From the NCBI RefSeq assembly GCF_001889165.1, contig NZ_CP016020.1, positions 62,001 through 126,000 on the forward strand: DNA of 64,000 nucleotides. The letters are read 5' to 3'. Under the pieces are notes generated by a model that searched no databases, was not told where the DNA came from, and was given only the letters and a program-made list of their open reading frames with translations. This document shows positions 35,691 to 47,484 of the stretch, in pieces (within the stretch, counting starts at the first letter, position 1; each line of letters starts with the position of its first letter). The DNA is from Bacillus weihaiensis (GTDB taxonomy: Bacteria > Bacillota > Bacilli > Bacillales > Bacillaceae). Made by a program: the position numbers and the translations under genes.

Positions 35691-36827
35691 TTGAATGTAC
35701 ATTTTACTAAAGAGCAAATGATGATGCGGAAGATGGTAAGGGAATTTGCAAAATCAGAAATCGAGCCGTTTGTACAGAATATGGAAAAAGGGGAATTTCC
35801 AAGAGAGTTACTAAATAAAATGGCTGGGCTTGGGTTAATGGGGATCCCAATCTCAGAAGAGTACGACGGATCGGGTATGGATTATACCTCTTATATCATT
35901 GCTATACATGAAATATCGAAAGTGAGTGCAACACTCGCAGTTATATTATCTGTTCATACATCAGTTGGAACCTATCCAATCTTAGCCTTTGGAACAGAGG
36001 AGCAAAAGCAAAAGTATGTGAAAAAGCTTGCTAAAGGTGAAAGTTTGGGTGCCTTTTGTTTAACAGAACCAAGTGCTGGCTCAGATGCAGCAAGTATGAA
36101 AACAAAGGCTGTTAAGAAGGGAGATTACTATTTTCTAAACGGCTCAAAGGTGTTTATCACAAATGGTGGAGAAGCGGATACCTATATTGTCTTTGCACGA
36201 ACAGGTGAAGGGCAAGGGAGTGAACAGGTCTCGGCTTTCATCGTGGAAAAAGAGACGGAAGGCTTTTTAATAGGCAAAGATGAACATAAAATGGGACTCA
36301 ATGGATCGCGTACAGTTCAATTATCTTTTGAAGATGCAAAGGTACCTGTTGGTAATCTCCTTGGTCAAGAAGGAGAAGGGTTTAAGATTGCAATGGCAAA
36401 TTTAGACGGTGGGAGAATTGGCATAGCTGCTCAAGCGCTCGGTATTGCAGAAGCCGCTTTAGAAAGTTCAACCGCCTATGCAAAGGAACGGGAGCAATTT
36501 GGCAGACCAATCTCTGCTCAGCAAGGAATTGCCTTTAAACTAGCAGATATGGCAACAAACGTGGAGGCGGCTAGACTCCTACTCTATCAAGCTGCCTGGT
36601 TAAAAGATAATAATCTACCATGTGCAAAAGAAGCTTCCATGGCTAAACTCTTTGCTTCAAAGGCAGCGGTGGAGGTGTCTACGGAGGCCATTCAAGTATT
36701 TGGTGGATATGGCTATACAAAGGATTATCCAGTTGAACGATTTTTCCGTGATGCAAAGGTATGTGAAATCTATGAGGGAACGAGTGAAATACAGCGGATT
36801 GTGATAGGGAAGCACTTATTAAAATAA
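35691..36827 (+). CDS. mmgC: Acyl-CoA dehydrogenase, MmgC-like
   Basis: FAD-dependent short/branched-chain acyl-CoA dehydrogenase, 378 residues. Seen are FCLTEPSAGSDAASMKTKA (flavin-binding), [47 protein letters not shown] and the catalytic Glu of YEGTSEIQRIVIG near the end. Two starts are possible: ATG 35670 (AGGAG 5 bases upstream, giving MTKGCIKL as extra residues) or TTG 35691 (AAAGGGGTG 7 bases upstream). I prefer TTG because the family begins just before FTKEQMMMRKMVREFA. The next gene begins 12 bases later, so cotranscribed. Confidence 0.9.
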   Translation: MNVHFTKEQMMMRKMVREFAKSEIEPFVQNMEKGEFPRELLNKMAGLGLMGIPISEEYDGSGMDYTSYIIAIHEISKVSATLAVILSVHTSVGTYPILAFGTEEQKQKYVKKLAKGESLGAFCLTEPSAGSDAASMKTKAVKKGDYYFLNGSKVFITNGGEADTYIVFARTGEGQGSEQVSAFIVEKETEGFLIGKDEHKMGLNGSRTVQLSFEDAKVPVGNLLGQEGEGFKIAMANLDGGRIGIAAQALGIAEAALESSTAYAKEREQFGRPISAQQGIAFKLADMATNVEAARLLLYQAAWLKDNNLPCAKEASMAKLFASKAAVEVSTEAIQVFGGYGYTKDYPVERFFRDAKVCEIYEGTSEIQRIVIGKHLLK

Positions 36828-36839
36828 GGGGGAAGTAAC

Positions 36840-37979
36840 ATGTATTTTAAACTTTCAGAAGAGCATGAGATGCTACGAAAAACAGTAAGAGACTTTGCGA
36901 AAAATGAGGTAGCACCAACTGCTGCTATACGGGATGAAGAAGAGCGTTTTGATATGGATATCTTCAGAAAAATGGCTGACCTCGGTTTAACAGGCATACC
37001 TTGGGATGAGAAATACGGCGGAATTGGTAGCGATTACTTATCCTACGTGATTGCAGTGGAGGAGCTCTCAAGGGTTTGTGCATCAACAGGTGTTACTTTA
37101 TCGGCTCATACATCACTAGCAGGCTGGCCTTTATATAAATTTGGAACAGAAGAGCAGAAGGAAAAATTCTTAAAGCCGATGGCAGTAGGTGAAAAAATTG
37201 GCGCATACGGCTTAACGGAGCCAGGCTCTGGATCTGATGCTGGTGGGATGAGGACAAATGCAAAAGAAGATGGTGATGGGTACATTTTAAATGGCTCGAA
37301 AATCTTTATTACAAACGGTGGTATTGCAGATATCTATATCGTGTTTGCTGTTACGGATCCATCGAGTAAGCATAAGGGTACAACGGCATTTATCGTTGAA
37401 AAGGACTTTGAAGGCTTTTCAGTAGGGAAAAAAGAAAGTAAGCTAGGCATTCGTTCTTCACCTACAACGGAAATAATCTTTGAAAACTGTAGAGTGCCAA
37501 AGGAAAACATGCTTGGAGAGTTAGGTGAGGGCTTTAAAATTGCGATGATGACACTTGATGGTGGAAGAAATGGTATTGCTGCACAGGCAGTAGGAATTGC
37601 ACAGGGTGCATTAGATGCGGCGATTGCATATGCGAAGGAGCGCGAGCAATTTGGAAAACCAATTGCCGCTCAACAAGGAATTAGCTTTAAACTAGCGGAT
37701 ATGGCAACGAGCATTGAAGCTGCAAGACTACTAACCTATCAAGCTGCTTGGCTAGAGTCAGAAGGGCTTCCATACGGAAAAGAGTCCGCTATGTCAAAGC
37801 TATTCGCTGGTGATACAGCAATGAAGGTGACAACGGAGGCTGTTCAAGTATTTGGTGGCTACGGTTATACAAAGGATTACCCAGTCGAGCGATATATGCG
37901 TGATGCAAAAATCACTCAGATTTATGAAGGTACTCAAGAAATACAACGACTCGTTATTTCAAGAATGATCACAAAATAG
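36840..37979 (+). CDS. acdA: Acyl-CoA dehydrogenase AcdA
   Basis: Second FAD-dependent acyl-CoA dehydrogenase, 379 residues and about half identical by eye to the gene before it, so an old tandem duplication. It is closest to B. subtilis AcdA: long identical blocks such as [33 protein letters not shown] and [20 protein letters not shown]. Catalytic Glu363 in [10 protein letters not shown]. Likely acts on short/branched acyl-CoA (isobutyryl, isovaleryl, butyryl), which fits the isobutyryl-CoA mutase nearby. Confidence 0.93.
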   Translation: MYFKLSEEHEMLRKTVRDFAKNEVAPTAAIRDEEERFDMDIFRKMADLGLTGIPWDEKYGGIGSDYLSYVIAVEELSRVCASTGVTLSAHTSLAGWPLYKFGTEEQKEKFLKPMAVGEKIGAYGLTEPGSGSDAGGMRTNAKEDGDGYILNGSKIFITNGGIADIYIVFAVTDPSSKHKGTTAFIVEKDFEGFSVGKKESKLGIRSSPTTEIIFENCRVPKENMLGELGEGFKIAMMTLDGGRNGIAAQAVGIAQGALDAAIAYAKEREQFGKPIAAQQGISFKLADMATSIEAARLLTYQAAWLESEGLPYGKESAMSKLFAGDTAMKVTTEAVQVFGGYGYTKDYPVERYMRDAKITQIYEGTQEIQRLVISRMITK

Positions 37980-38182
37980 AGCTCTCAATAGATAGTAGTC
38001 TGATGGTTGAATCGTTCAGAAGATTGAGTAGTTGTAAATGTTGATTTTTACCCTTTGTTAAATGAGGCAAAACGGTATGAGACTTTTGCTTTAGTCAAGC
38101 GGAAGCGCCAGGTCATCATGCTTGCTAAAAATTTGCCACCATGAAAGCAGAGCCTAAAATTGTAAGTAGAGGGGGGAGGTAG

Positions 38183-38806
38183 ATGGAAAAACGGGAAGTT
38201 CAGGCGTCTGTGAAAGATGAGAAGCTCATTGAAAAACGACGGACACAAATGATAAAAGGCGCTGTTTCTCTTTTTAAGCAAAAGGGCTTTCATCGAACAA
38301 CGACACGAGAGATTGCCAAAGCTGCAGGCTTTAGTATCGGAACGCTGTATGAATATATTAGACAGAAGGAAGATGTCCTTTATCTTGTTTGTGACACCAT
38401 ATATGATCAAACGCATATGAGACTTGAGGAAAATATTGATACGAAGCTTGGGACATTAGAAAGCCTTGAGCTAGCCATCTGTAATTATTTCAAGGTTGTG
38501 GATGATATGCAGGATGAAGTTCTAGTCATGTATCAAGAGGTTAAGTCGTTATCAAAGGATGCCTTGCCGTATGTATTGAAGAAAGAGATGGAAATGGCCT
38601 CTATGTTTAAGAAGATTATTGTTAGCTGTGTAGAAAATGGGGAGCTCACACTAACAGAAGAGGAATGTGATATGGCCGCACATAACATTATTGTTCAAGG
38701 ACAGATGTGGGCATTTCGAAGATGGAGCTTGCAAAAGCAGTATACGTTAGAGCAATATATCCAATTCCAAACAAAGTTAATTTTACGTGGAGTCATTCAT
38801 ACCTAA
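38183..38806 (+). CDS. TetR/AcrR family regulator
   Basis: 207 residues. N-terminal helix-turn-helix: MIKGAVSLFKQKGFHRTTTREIAKAAGFSIGTLYEYIRQKEDVLY (about 28-72). C-terminal ligand-binding helices follow. Lies directly upstream of icmF on the same strand and downstream of acdA. By analogy with FadR and other acyl-CoA sensing TetR regulators, it might control the icmF/acdA genes; the ligand is unknown. GGGGGGAGG is 3 bases before the ATG. Confidence 0.9.
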   Translation: MEKREVQASVKDEKLIEKRRTQMIKGAVSLFKQKGFHRTTTREIAKAAGFSIGTLYEYIRQKEDVLYLVCDTIYDQTHMRLEENIDTKLGTLESLELAICNYFKVVDDMQDEVLVMYQEVKSLSKDALPYVLKKEMEMASMFKKIIVSCVENGELTLTEEECDMAAHNIIVQGQMWAFRRWSLQKQYTLEQYIQFQTKLILRGVIHT

Positions 38807-38910
38807 CAAGGTAGGCAGTGCTTATTAGATGTGTATTTCTTATATAAATTTGGTTTGAAATAGGTTAAAGGGGACTTCGTTCAAGTTGAAAGAACAAAGG
38901 GGTGGATGGT

Positions 38911-41900
38911 ATGACAATAACTAATGTTTACAAGCCAAAGCATGCTGTTCGATTTGTAACAGCCTCGAGCTTGTTTGATGGGCATGATGCCTCAATCAAT
39001 ATTATGAGAAGAATCCTTCAGGCAAGCGGAGCGGAGGTTATTCACTTAGGGCATAATCGTTCGGTTGAAGAAATTGTATCGGCAGCCATTCAGGAGGATG
39101 CACAGGGGATTGCTATTTCCTCCTATCAAGGTGGGCACGTTGAATTTTTTAAATACATGTTTGATCTCTTAAAAGAAAAAGGAGCAAGTCACATCCGCCT
39201 GTACGGTGGTGGAGGTGGAGTTATTATTCCACGAGAAATAAGAGAGCTCCATGATTATGGAATTGCAAAAATCTTCTCGCCTGAAGACGGTAGGGAGTTA
39301 GGCCTTCAAGGCATGATTAATTACATGTTAAAAGAATGTGATTTTTCAACAGTGGAGCTAGAAGAAATGAATCGAGAGTTAGTATTAGCAGGTGAGCAAA
39401 AAAGTGTAGCGAAGATGATTTCGCATGCAGAGGCAAAGGTTTTTGGATTAGAAGTAAATTCGCAGGTGGATGAACTCTTCTCAATGTTGAAGGATTTCGA
39501 TACAAAAGCACCGGTTATAGGGATTACTGGAACTGGTGGTGCAGGGAAAAGCTCTTTAACAGATGAATTAATTCGTCGGTTTTTAAATGAAATACCAGAG
39601 TTGAAAATCGCGATTCTTTCTATAGACCCAACTAAGCAAAAAACGGGTGGGGCTTTACTAGGAGATCGAATTCGGATGAATGCGATCTTTTCACCACGTG
39701 TGTTTATGCGTAGTTTAGCGACTCGTCAATCCAAAACAGAGCTTTCTTTAGCCATCCATGACGCTATTTCAATTGTCAAAGGAGCAGGCTATGACCTCAT
39801 AATCGTTGAAACAAGTGGTATTGGTCAAGGTGATGCCGAAATTGCTGAAATATGTGATTTATCTATGTACGTGATGACAAGCGAATTTGGTGCTCCGTCG
39901 CAGTTAGAAAAAATTGATATGCTTGATTATGCAGACGTAGTCGTCATTAACAAATTTGAAAGAAAAGGCTCAGAGGATGCAAAAAGACAAGTCCAAAAGC
40001 AATATCAACGGAGCCGAATGCTATTTGATGAACCGTTAGACAGTATGCCAGTTTACGGAACAATCGCGAGCCAATTTAACGACCTAGGAACGAATACTTT
40101 ATTCGCTAAGCTTTTGGAGCTAATCAATGAAAAAACAGATAGGCACTGGACTTCATCGTTACCTGTTGTTAAAGATGTTGAGAAACAAAATGTGATTATT
40201 CCACCTGAGCGTCGCTATTACTTACGTGAAATTAGTGAGACCGTAAGAAACTATCATACGCAATCGGAAAGTCAGGCGCAAATTGCCACTAAGCTGTTTC
40301 AAGTAAAGGGTGCTGTCGAAGCGCTTACTGAAACAGAAACGAATGAAGAGGTTTTACGTTCACTAGAGGCAGTGAAAGAAAAGCTAGAGAAACAGCTTAC
40401 CTCTCAATCTAAAGAGCTGTTATCATCTTGGAAGGAGATGAGGGATAAGTATTCAAAAGAGGAGTTCACTACGGTTATTCGAAACAAAGAGATTGTAACT
40501 AAGTTGAAAACAACTTCTTTATCTGGACTTCTTATCCCAAAGGTATCGTTACCTAAATACCGAAATGACGGCGACATTTTGAGCTGGCTCTACAGAGAAA
40601 ATGTACCTGGTATCTTTCCTTATACTGCAGGAGTATTTCCTTTCAAACGTGAAGGTGAGGATCCGAAGCGTCAATTCGCTGGAGAAGGAACACCTGAGAG
40701 AACGAATCGAAGGTTTCATTACTTATCAAAGGATGACGATGCAAAGCGCTTAAGTACAGCCTTTGACTCGGTTACCCTATATGGAGAGGATCCTGCCTAT
40801 CGTCCTGATATTTACGGAAAAATTGGGGAAAGTGGCGTAAGTATTTGTACATTAGATGATATGAAAAAGCTCTATGATGGGTTTGACCTCTGTGCACCTT
40901 CTACATCTGTTTCCATGACAATCAATGGACCAGCACCAATCATCCTTGCTATGTTTATGAATACAGCAATTGATCAACAAGTACAAAGGAAAGAAGAAGA
41001 GCTTGGACGCGTTTTATCATTTGAAGAGTATAGTGAAGTACGGGACTACACCCTTCAAACGGTGCGTGGGACAGTTCAAGCTGATATTTTAAAAGAAGAT
41101 CAAGGGCAGAACACCTGTATTTTCTCAACAGAATTTGCTTTGCGCCTTATGGGTGATATTCAACAATATTTTATTGATCAAAAAGTAAGAAACTATTATT
41201 CCGTTTCTATATCTGGATATCATATTGCAGAGGCTGGGGCGAATCCGATCTCTCAATTGGCCTTTACTCTCTCAAATGGTTTTACGTATGTGGAGTATTA
41301 TTTGAGTCGAGGTATGGATATAAATGCGTTCGCACCAAATCTCTCGTTCTTCTTTAGTAATGGTCTTGACCCTGAATATACGGTTATTGGACGTGTAGCA
41401 AGGAGAATTTGGGCTACAGTGATGAGAGATAAGTATGGCGCAAATGAACGAAGTCAAAAGCTAAAGTATCATGTCCAAACGTCTGGTCGTTCTTTACATG
41501 CCCAAGAAATAGATTTTAACGATATACGCACAACACTCCAAGCGTTGATGGCATTACACGATAATTGTAACTCGCTTCATACCAATGCGTATGATGAAGC
41601 AATTACGACACCTACCGAGGAGTCCGTTCGTCGTGCGATGGCGATTCAAATGATTATTACGAAAGAGCATGGGTTAACAAAAAATGAAAATCCATTACAA
41701 GGATCATTTATTATAGAAGAATTAACAGATTTAGTAGAGGAAGCGGTCCTGCAGGAGTTTGATCGAATCAATGAACGTGGTGGAGTATTAGGAGCTATGG
41801 AGACTCAATATCAACGTGGTAAAATTCAAGATGAATCTATGCATTATGAAATGAAAAAACATACAGGAGAGCTTCCGATTATCGGAGTGAATACGTATTT

Positions 41901-42171
41901 GAATCCAAACCCACCATCTCAAGAAGCAATGGATAGTATGGAATTAGCAAGGGCAACAAAAGAGGAGAAGGAAACACAAATTAAAAATCTACAGGCCTTC
42001 CAAGCTAAACATGAAGCAGAAGTAATGAAGGCACTCGAAAAGCTTAAAGATGCCGCCATTAATAACGGTAATCTTTTTGCGGAGCTAATGGAAACAGTGA
42101 AGGTTGCAAGCTTAGGACAAATCACTCAAGCATTATATGAAGTTGGCGGGCAGTATCGTCGAAATATGTAG
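38911..42171 (+). CDS. icmF: Fused isobutyryl-CoA mutase IcmF
   Basis: 1086-residue fusion: N-terminal cobalamin-binding domain with DGHDASIN (lower axial ligand His25) and SSYQGGH; a MeaI-type G-protein chaperone with Walker [10 protein letters not shown] (207-215); and a C-terminal mutase barrel with [26 protein letters not shown] and [20 protein letters not shown]. The Phe/Gln pair in place of the Tyr/Arg of methylmalonyl-CoA mutase marks isobutyryl-CoA/butyryl-CoA interconversion. It would feed branched-chain acyl-CoA into the dehydrogenases upstream. ATG 38911 (AAAGGGGTGG 5 bases upstream) is preferred over GTG 38902. Confidence 0.95.
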   Translation: MTITNVYKPKHAVRFVTASSLFDGHDASINIMRRILQASGAEVIHLGHNRSVEEIVSAAIQEDAQGIAISSYQGGHVEFFKYMFDLLKEKGASHIRLYGGGGGVIIPREIRELHDYGIAKIFSPEDGRELGLQGMINYMLKECDFSTVELEEMNRELVLAGEQKSVAKMISHAEAKVFGLEVNSQVDELFSMLKDFDTKAPVIGITGTGGAGKSSLTDELIRRFLNEIPELKIAILSIDPTKQKTGGALLGDRIRMNAIFSPRVFMRSLATRQSKTELSLAIHDAISIVKGAGYDLIIVETSGIGQGDAEIAEICDLSMYVMTSEFGAPSQLEKIDMLDYADVVVINKFERKGSEDAKRQVQKQYQRSRMLFDEPLDSMPVYGTIASQFNDLGTNTLFAKLLELINEKTDRHWTSSLPVVKDVEKQNVIIPPERRYYLREISETVRNYHTQSESQAQIATKLFQVKGAVEALTETETNEEVLRSLEAVKEKLEKQLTSQSKELLSSWKEMRDKYSKEEFTTVIRNKEIVTKLKTTSLSGLLIPKVSLPKYRNDGDILSWLYRENVPGIFPYTAGVFPFKREGEDPKRQFAGEGTPERTNRRFHYLSKDDDAKRLSTAFDSVTLYGEDPAYRPDIYGKIGESGVSICTLDDMKKLYDGFDLCAPSTSVSMTINGPAPIILAMFMNTAIDQQVQRKEEELGRVLSFEEYSEVRDYTLQTVRGTVQADILKEDQGQNTCIFSTEFALRLMGDIQQYFIDQKVRNYYSVSISGYHIAEAGANPISQLAFTLSNGFTYVEYYLSRGMDINAFAPNLSFFFSNGLDPEYTVIGRVARRIWATVMRDKYGANERSQKLKYHVQTSGRSLHAQEIDFNDIRTTLQALMALHDNCNSLHTNAYDEAITTPTEESVRRAMAIQMIITKEHGLTKNENPLQGSFIIEELTDLVEEAVLQEFDRINERGGVLGAMETQYQRGKIQDESMHYEMKKHTGELPIIGVNTYLNPNPPSQEAMDSMELARATKEEKETQIKNLQAFQAKHEAEVMKALEKLKDAAINNGNLFAELMETVKVASLGQITQALYEVGGQYRRNM

Positions 42172-42209
42172 AATATAAGGAATCTAGCAATGAAATAATC
42201 GGTAGAGAA

Positions 42210-42248
42210 TACACAAAATGCAGCAAATGCACTTTTGTGTATTTTTTA
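42210..42248 (+). terminator. Terminator after icmF
   Basis: Imperfect stem acacaaaatgca / tgcacttttgtgt followed by ATTTTTT; 39 bases after the stop. Confidence 0.85.
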
Positions 42249-42401
42249 CGTGATAATGGTGGCATAAACTACTAGAAATTGTTTATAATGAATGGTATGG
42301 TTTGTAGACGTACATGTGTACATAATGGAAAAGACACGTACTTATTTTGTACTTATTTTCAACATTTATAGATTAATGACCTTGAAAGGGAGTGCCTTGT
42401 T

Positions 42402-42941
42402 TTGAGTCTAAAGAACTTAACTGAAGAACAAATCAAAGAGATGGCAATGGTTGAAGTTGCATATGAGTTATTTATAGAAAGCAAAAAACCGTATGTATTT
42501 AGCGAGTTAGTAAAGGAAATTGCAGATCTACTTGACTTATCTAAACAACAAGTTGAAGATAAAATTGCTCAATTCTATACAGATATCAATATTGATGGAC
42601 GTTTCATCTGTGTTGGAGAAAATATGTGGGGCTTACGTACTTGGTACCCATATGAGCAAATTGAAGAAGAAATCGTTCCTACGACAACTAAGCCTAAAAA
42701 GAAAAAAGCAAAAGCTGCTGATGATGATTTAGATGCTGGCTTTGACGATATTGATGACGATTTCGACGATTTGGATGATTTTGAAGAAGAAGACGATGAT
42801 TTTGATGATTTAGATGATGTGGATCTAGATGACGACGATGAAGATGATGATGACTTAGTCGTAGAAGATGATGACTACGAAGACTTAGATGATGATGATG
42901 AGGAAGATGAAGAAGACGATTTAGAGGACAAAGAAAATTAA
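42402..42941 (+). CDS. rpoE: RNA polymerase delta subunit
   Basis: Small subunit that raises promoter selectivity and enzyme recycling in Firmicutes. 179 residues: N-terminal globular winged-helix domain (about 1-92, ending WGLRTWYPYEQIEEE), a Lys-rich linker (KPKKKKAKAADD), and a C-terminal stretch almost entirely Asp/Glu (about 110-179). This is the classic domain layout. TTG start at 42402 with AAAGGGAG 9 bases upstream. It ends 13 bases before the pyrG promoter. Confidence 0.95.
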   Translation: MSLKNLTEEQIKEMAMVEVAYELFIESKKPYVFSELVKEIADLLDLSKQQVEDKIAQFYTDINIDGRFICVGENMWGLRTWYPYEQIEEEIVPTTTKPKKKKAKAADDDLDAGFDDIDDDFDDLDDFEEEDDDFDDLDDVDLDDDDEDDDDLVVEDDDYEDLDDDDEEDEEDDLEDKEN

Positions 42942-42953
42942 GTGTAATTCATC

Positions 42954-42995
42954 TTGACTTTCTTTTTTCAACTAGGTAGAATCTATTTTGGGCTC
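42954..42995 (+). promoter_or_regulatory. pyrG promoter and GGGCUC transcription start
   Basis: TTGACT (42954-42959), 17-base spacer, TAGAAT (42977-42982), then 7 bases and GGGCTC starting at 42990. The initially transcribed GGGC is the sequence at which B. subtilis RNA polymerase stutters, adding extra G when CTP is scarce. Confidence 0.85.
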
Positions 42996-43029
42996 TTAAA
43001 AAAGCTATCTTTGTAAATTATACATTTAC

Positions 43030-43068
43030 AGCTCCCTTTCAACTTGTTTGGAAGGGAGCTTTCTTATT
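43030..43068 (+). terminator. pyrG leader attenuator hairpin
   Basis: agctccctt(t)c / gaagggagct stem followed by ttcttatttt. The 5' arm holds GCUCCCUUUC (43031-43040), the exact C/U-rich element that pairs with reiteratively added poly(G) to form an antiterminator in B. subtilis. So low CTP prevents this termination and switches on pyrG. Confidence 0.88.
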
Positions 43069-43267
43069 TTATACAGTTTGCTGTTCATCATCCCATATGA
43101 TGTCATAAAGGTAAGAGAGGACAAGCTTTAAAAAAGAGAGCTAAGCTGATCGTTTTGATTTTGCTAAAAAGCTAAAGAAGGCATGCAGGAATAGTTGGTG
43201 TGGATCTTTAGGTTTTCGAATATACCCAAATGATTTCTCAATATCTGTACAAAATAAAACTATATAA

Positions 43268-44890
<1,623 letters not shown>

Positions 44891-44904
44891 TAGTGAGACC
44901 TCTT

Positions 44905-44935
44905 GAAAAAGCTATCCATCTTGGATGGCTTTTTC
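44905..44935 (+). terminator. Terminator after pyrG
   Basis: Stem gaaaaagc / gctttttc plus inner tcca / tgga, 15 bases after the stop. Confidence 0.8.
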
Positions 44936-44990
44936 TCATATTGACCTCTTTGAGTGTTCAAAGGGAGAAGCTTGTCCTTTCGACAAAAAA

Positions 44991-45004
44991 GGAAACCGGT
45001 TTTT
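44991..45004. promoter_or_regulatory. LacI-type operator O1
   Basis: GGAAACCGGTTTTT, a palindrome centred on CCGG, about 37 bases upstream of the -35 box. Same motif as O2 and O3. Confidence 0.75.
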
Positions 45005-45034
45005 AAAAGGGGTGATATTTTTTAAAAAAACGTG

Positions 45035-45083
45035 TTGATTATTTTAGTTAGTGTGTTTATAATGAAGTTGAAAGCGGTTTCCG
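45035..45083 (+). promoter_or_regulatory. Glucoside operon promoter with operator O2
   Basis: TTGATT (45035-45040), 17-base spacer, TATAAT (45058-45063). O2 GAAAGCGGTTTCCG (45070-45083) covers the expected transcription start, the classical position for repression. Confidence 0.85.
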
Positions 45084-45115
45084 ATAAAGAAAAACCTTTT
45101 ATTTTTACCTAATTA

Positions 45116-45130
45116 AGAAACCGGTTTCCA
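45116..45130. promoter_or_regulatory. LacI-type operator O3
   Basis: AGAAACCGGTTTCCA holds the perfect palindrome GAAACCGGTTTC (45117-45128), about 50 bases downstream of the transcription start and 36 bases before the first gene. With O1 it could support DNA looping. Confidence 0.8.
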
Positions 45131-45166
45131 AACGAATAAACAACCAATAACTAAGGGGGAAACACA

Positions 45167-46459
45167 ATGAAAAGCAAGAAAAAATGGCTAGCTTCAGGTT
45201 TATCTTTGGCTTTAGCATTTTCGTTAGCTGCATGTAGTGGTGGGGAGAAAGAATCTAGTTCAGAAGGAGAAGGTAATGAAAAAGTTGAACTAAACTTCTG
45301 GGCGTTTGGTGCTACTGGTTACGAAGATCTAGTGAAAGAATATCAAGAAGAAAATCCTAATGTAACAATTAAATTTAAGTCATCTGAAACAGCTGAACAC
45401 CATGATGCGTTATTCACAGCATTATCAGCTGGTAGTGGTGCTCCAGATATTGCTATGCTAGAGGTTGATCAATTTGATCGTTTCAAAGCAGCACAAGATC
45501 GCTTTGAGAATTTATATGATCTTGGGGCAAAAGATGTGCAAGATCAGTATCTAGATTGGAAATGGAATGCTGGGGAAAATGCGGAAGGTGACTTCTTATT
45601 CGGTCTTCCAACTGATATTGGACCTAAAGCATTATACTACCGTTCTGATGTATTCGAAGAAGCTGGACTACCTACAGAGCCTGCGGAAGTAGAAGCACTT
45701 ATTAATACTCCTGAAGCATTCAAAGAGGCTGGGTTACAAGTGAAAGAGAAAACGGGTAAACCTTTTGTAGATAGTATTGAAATGGCTTACAGAGCTTACC
45801 TTGATCCTGCGGTTGAAAGTTATTTAAACCCAGAAGGTGAAGTTATTATCGATAAAGAAGGTAGTGCGGTTAAAAAGGCATATGATTATGCTGTTGAATT
45901 AAACGAAGCTGGTATTGTTGGTAAGTTTGAAATGTGGTCTCCTGAGTGGTCTAATGCCGTTAATACTGGTGAATTTGCAGCGGAATTAGGCGCTGGATGG
46001 TTAAAAGGTTGGATGGAAGGTAATGCACCAGATGCTTCTGGTAACTTTAGAGTAGCTACATTACCAACTGAATTTGCAGCGAACTGGGGCGGTTCTTACA
46101 TCGCAATTCCAAGTGAAACTGAAAATGCACAGGCTGCTTATGATTTTGTTGAATGGTTAGTATCACCTGAAAATCAATTAAAATCTTTCCAAAGTAATGG
46201 ATTATTCCCATCTGCACCAGCGGTATATGAAATGGAAGAATTTACGGCTAACGAAGATGAATTCTTTGGTGGTCAAGTAACATCAGAAGTATTCGCAAAG
46301 GCTGCTCAAGATATCGATGGAGCAGTATTCAAAGGGGAAAAATATTTCCCAGTACACAATGAAGTGTTAAATGCCCTTAAGAACGTTCAAGAAGGGGCTG
46401 ATCCTGAAAAAGAATGGGAAGCAGCTGTTAAACGTTCGAAAGATTTAGTAAGCCGTTAA
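45167..46459 (+). CDS. ABC sugar transporter, substrate-binding lipoprotein
   Basis: 430 residues, CUT1-type extracellular solute-binding protein. Lipoprotein signal with lipobox SLAAC (Cys23), Ser/Glu-rich linker, then the fold seen in sugar-binding proteins (LNFWAFGATGYEDLVKEYQEE ..., YIAIPSETENAQAAYDFVEWL). It captures a sugar at the cell surface. With the GH1 enzyme in the same cluster, cellobiose or another beta-glucoside is the likely ligand (inference). AAGGGGG 8 bases before the ATG. Confidence 0.9.
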   Translation: MKSKKKWLASGLSLALAFSLAACSGGEKESSSEGEGNEKVELNFWAFGATGYEDLVKEYQEENPNVTIKFKSSETAEHHDALFTALSAGSGAPDIAMLEVDQFDRFKAAQDRFENLYDLGAKDVQDQYLDWKWNAGENAEGDFLFGLPTDIGPKALYYRSDVFEEAGLPTEPAEVEALINTPEAFKEAGLQVKEKTGKPFVDSIEMAYRAYLDPAVESYLNPEGEVIIDKEGSAVKKAYDYAVELNEAGIVGKFEMWSPEWSNAVNTGEFAAELGAGWLKGWMEGNAPDASGNFRVATLPTEFAANWGGSYIAIPSETENAQAAYDFVEWLVSPENQLKSFQSNGLFPSAPAVYEMEEFTANEDEFFGGQVTSEVFAKAAQDIDGAVFKGEKYFPVHNEVLNALKNVQEGADPEKEWEAAVKRSKDLVSR

Positions 46460-46480
46460 TCGCTAATAAAAAAATGAATG

Positions 46481-46517
46481 AAGCTAGATATGGTACCTAT
46501 TGACCCATATCTAGCTT
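46481..46517 (+). other. Intercistronic stem-loop without T-run
   Basis: Perfect 13-bp stem aagctagatatgg / ccatatctagctt with an 11-base loop, between binding-protein and permease genes. No T-run follows, so it is more likely an mRNA-stabilising or processing structure that raises the binding protein level over the permeases than a terminator. Confidence 0.7.
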
Positions 46518-46542
46518 TCCTAAAAGGAAACGGGGAGTGAAA

Positions 46543-47484
46543 ATGGTTTCTGCGAATGAGAAAGTCGTAAAAAAGAAAAGGTTCTTATCTGAAGAAAAGA
46601 AAGACAGGATCTCTGCTTATCTTTATATTTCACCTTTCTTTATCATATTTGCCGTCATTGGGTTATATCCAGCATTATACAGTATGTATCTTGCGTTTCA
46701 AAAATGGAATGGATTAAGTCCTATGGAATTTGTAGGGTTAAATAACTTTAAAATTGTTTTAATGGACCCGCTTTTTTGGAAATCTTTATATAACACAATC
46801 ATCATTGGCTTAATGGGGACTGCTCCTCAATTAGTAGTTGGGATTATCCTTGCGTTCTTACTAAATCTATCGTTTCTCCGCTTTAGAAATTTCTTCAGAG
46901 TTACGATCTTCATGCCATACATTACGTCAATGGTAGCAGTGGCCCTCATTTTTAGTGTGTTGTTTAGTAATCACGAATCTTCACTAGCTAATTATGTACT
47001 AGGTGTTTTTGGTTTTGATCCAGTTAACTGGGGAGCTTCTGAATGGGGTACAAAAATTGCGATATCTGTCATGGTCTTTTGGAGGTGGGTTGGCTATAAC
47101 ACCATCATCTACCTGGCTGGTCTACAAAGTATTTCAAACGATCTTTATGAAGCTGCAACAATTGATGGAGCGAATAAGTTTCAACAATTACTCTATATTA
47201 CAATGCCAATGTTAAAACCATTTATTATTTTAACCGTCTTTTTCTCAACAGTTGGGGCATTGCAATTGTTTGCTGAACCTACAGTATTCCTTGGGGCATC
47301 AGCGTTTACAAGAGATGAAGCAATGACGGTTGTTATGTATCTGTATCGTGATGCATTTAAATTACAGTCATTTGGTACAGCATCTGCAACAGCGATCATT
47401 TTACTATTTATTATCATCATCTTCTCTGCACTTAATACGTTCTTAACATCTGGTGTAGGTCGAAAAAAGGGGGAGGCTAAATAA
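46543..47484 (+). CDS. ABC sugar transporter permease (MalF/LacF type)
   Basis: 313 residues, six predicted membrane helices and the EAA loop EAATIDGANKFQQLLYITMP that docks the ATPase. N-terminus is a short Lys-rich cytoplasmic stretch. ATG at 46543 (GGGGAG 5 bases upstream) preferred over GTG at 46537. Its stop TAA overlaps the next start by one base (TAATG), so the two permeases are translationally coupled. No ATPase gene lies in the cluster; a shared MsmX-type ATPase from elsewhere is expected. Confidence 0.93.
   Translation: MVSANEKVVKKKRFLSEEKKDRISAYLYISPFFIIFAVIGLYPALYSMYLAFQKWNGLSPMEFVGLNNFKIVLMDPLFWKSLYNTIIIGLMGTAPQLVVGIILAFLLNLSFLRFRNFFRVTIFMPYITSMVAVALIFSVLFSNHESSLANYVLGVFGFDPVNWGASEWGTKIAISVMVFWRWVGYNTIIYLAGLQSISNDLYEAATIDGANKFQQLLYITMPMLKPFIILTVFFSTVGALQLFAEPTVFLGASAFTRDEAMTVVMYLYRDAFKLQSFGTASATAIILLFIIIIFSALNTFLTSGVGRKKGEAK

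Noticed and set aside
38093-38126. AAGCGGAAGCGCC fragment between acdA and the TetR gene
   Set aside because: Looks like a scrap of another common Bacillus intergenic sequence, but too short to classify.
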